Source: Hawksworthiomyces lignivorus (Eukaryota > Ascomycota > Sordariomycetes > Ophiostomatales > Ophiostomataceae). Taken from it: 64,000 nucleotides of DNA. The notes below the pieces were generated by a model. That model did not search any database, had not been told where the DNA came from, and saw only the letters and a list, made by a program, of their open reading frames with translations. Below, piece after piece: positions 63,433 through 64,000 of this stretch. Location: contig NTMA01000007.1 of assembly GCA_002917075.1 (NCBI GenBank), positions 62,001 to 126,000 of the forward strand, read 5' to 3'. Position numbers and translations under genes: made by a program. How positions within the stretch are numbered: the stretch's first letter is position 1; each line of letters starts with the position of its first letter.

Positions 63433-64000
63433 ATGGGATCTGTACACCCTCTTCCGGAAGCAAACGGCAATGGCGTAGTGCAAAAATCAGTTCATGACTT
63501 GTCTTACGATGCTCTCCCAGAACCCCGGAGAGTTTGGCCGTCGGAACCCGGTTCACAAGAAGAAGGGTTGGGTCGCCTGGTTCTGCTGACACCCGAGGTC
63601 GTTGCTGCCGCCGCGGCATCCTGCATCAAGACCGGCCACCGCGTCTCCTTGAACTGGGACCTGACCAAGCTCGACATTGCCAACTTCAACCGCGCCCCGA
63701 CCCAGCACCACATCACATCCCTCCTCGGTGGAGCAGCCTTCGACGATGTCTACATCTTCAATCCACAGCAATCGTCGCAATGGGACGGACTGCGGCACTT
63801 CTCGGCACCGTTTCCGACAAAAGAGAACCCCGGCCAGAGGCTATTCTACGGAGGTATGACTGCCAGCGAAATTTCCGATAGGAAGAATAACCGGATCGGC
63901 ATGCAGCACTGGGCCCGAGAAGGGATATGCGGACGTGGTGTGCTCCTGGATTACGTCGAGTACGCCAAGCGCCACGGTATCGTGTACAAGACGTTCAGTG
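63433..64000 (+). CDS. Cyclase (kynurenine-formamidase-like) family protein, 5' part
   Basis: The frame is open from ATG 63433 (MGSVHPLPEANG) to the window end, at least 189 aa. Family landmarks: DLSYDALPEP, LVLLTPEVVAAAASCIKTGHRVSLNWDL, FNPQQSSQWDGLRHF, then NRIGMQHWAREGICGRGVLLDYVEYA. The metal-binding HxGTHxD-type motif of bacterial kynurenine formamidases corresponds to WDGLRHF here, as is normal for the fungal group. These fungal proteins are usually about 320-340 aa and their substrates are mostly unknown. An intron near 63852 is possible but not needed. The remainder lies outside the window. Confidence 0.82.
   Translation, partial: MGSVHPLPEANGNGVVQKSVHDLSYDALPEPRRVWPSEPGSQEEGLGRLVLLTPEVVAAAAASCIKTGHRVSLNWDLTKLDIANFNRAPTQHHITSLLGGAAFDDVYIFNPQQSSQWDGLRHFSAPFPTKENPGQRLFYGGMTASEISDRKNNRIGMQHWAREGICGRGVLLDYVEYAKRHGIVYKTFS

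Overview
The window is nuclear DNA of a filamentous ascomycete. It shows short spliceosomal introns (roughly 50-130 nt, GTRWGT donors, YAG acceptors), long pyrimidine-rich 5' leaders, GC-rich coding exons in AT-richer spacers, and a class II hydrophobin. Together these point to Pezizomycotina, most likely Sordariomycetes and perhaps Hypocreales. I rebuilt split genes by hand and required every exon junction to keep phase. Gene names rest on motif recognition, not on a search.

Layout. A large Tcp11/Sok1-type gene (2350-6000) and a Ser/Thr/Asn-rich single-pass membrane protein (9154-10045) open the window. From 11676 to 27468 lies a compact set of eight genes that reads as a sugar-acid catabolic cluster: a secreted GH141-like beta-helix enzyme, an Ara2/L-galactose-dehydrogenase-type aldo-keto reductase, a rhamnonate-dehydratase-type enolase-superfamily enzyme, a D-2-hydroxyacid dehydrogenase, a PhyH-type 2-oxoglutarate/Fe oxygenase, a nine-exon Zn2Cys6 regulator, an MFS sugar porter and an FMN L-2-hydroxyacid dehydrogenase. 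Six of the genes form three divergent pairs, and all three shared promoters carry the same 8-mer, GCGGCGGA.

The middle holds a hydrophobin (29779-30230), a gelsolin-repeat protein (30927-32210), a GPI-type cupredoxin (36568-37325), a MAPR/cytochrome-b5-like protein (38021-38949) and a Cut12-like spindle-pole coiled-coil protein (39800-42487). From 42.5 to 47.6 kb the DNA is gene-poor and decayed, with a SNF2-helicase relic broken by one stop and a transposon-end-like repeat. A BTB/T1 protein (47669-49483), a hypothetical gene with a conserved splice, and a broken gene of unknown type follow.

The right end carries a Ser/Gly-rich protein (53059-54928), MLH3 (55729-58266), an aldehyde dehydrogenase (58367-59958), a mariner-like transposase relic, a second MFS sugar porter (60772-62718) and the 5' part of a cyclase-family gene that runs off the window (63433-64000).

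The main proposal is that 11676-27468 is a regulated pathway for release, uptake and oxidation of a deoxy- or uncommon L-sugar (L-fucose or L-rhamnose type). The missing lactonase and aldolase steps, and the unexplained oxygenase, are the weak and interesting parts.
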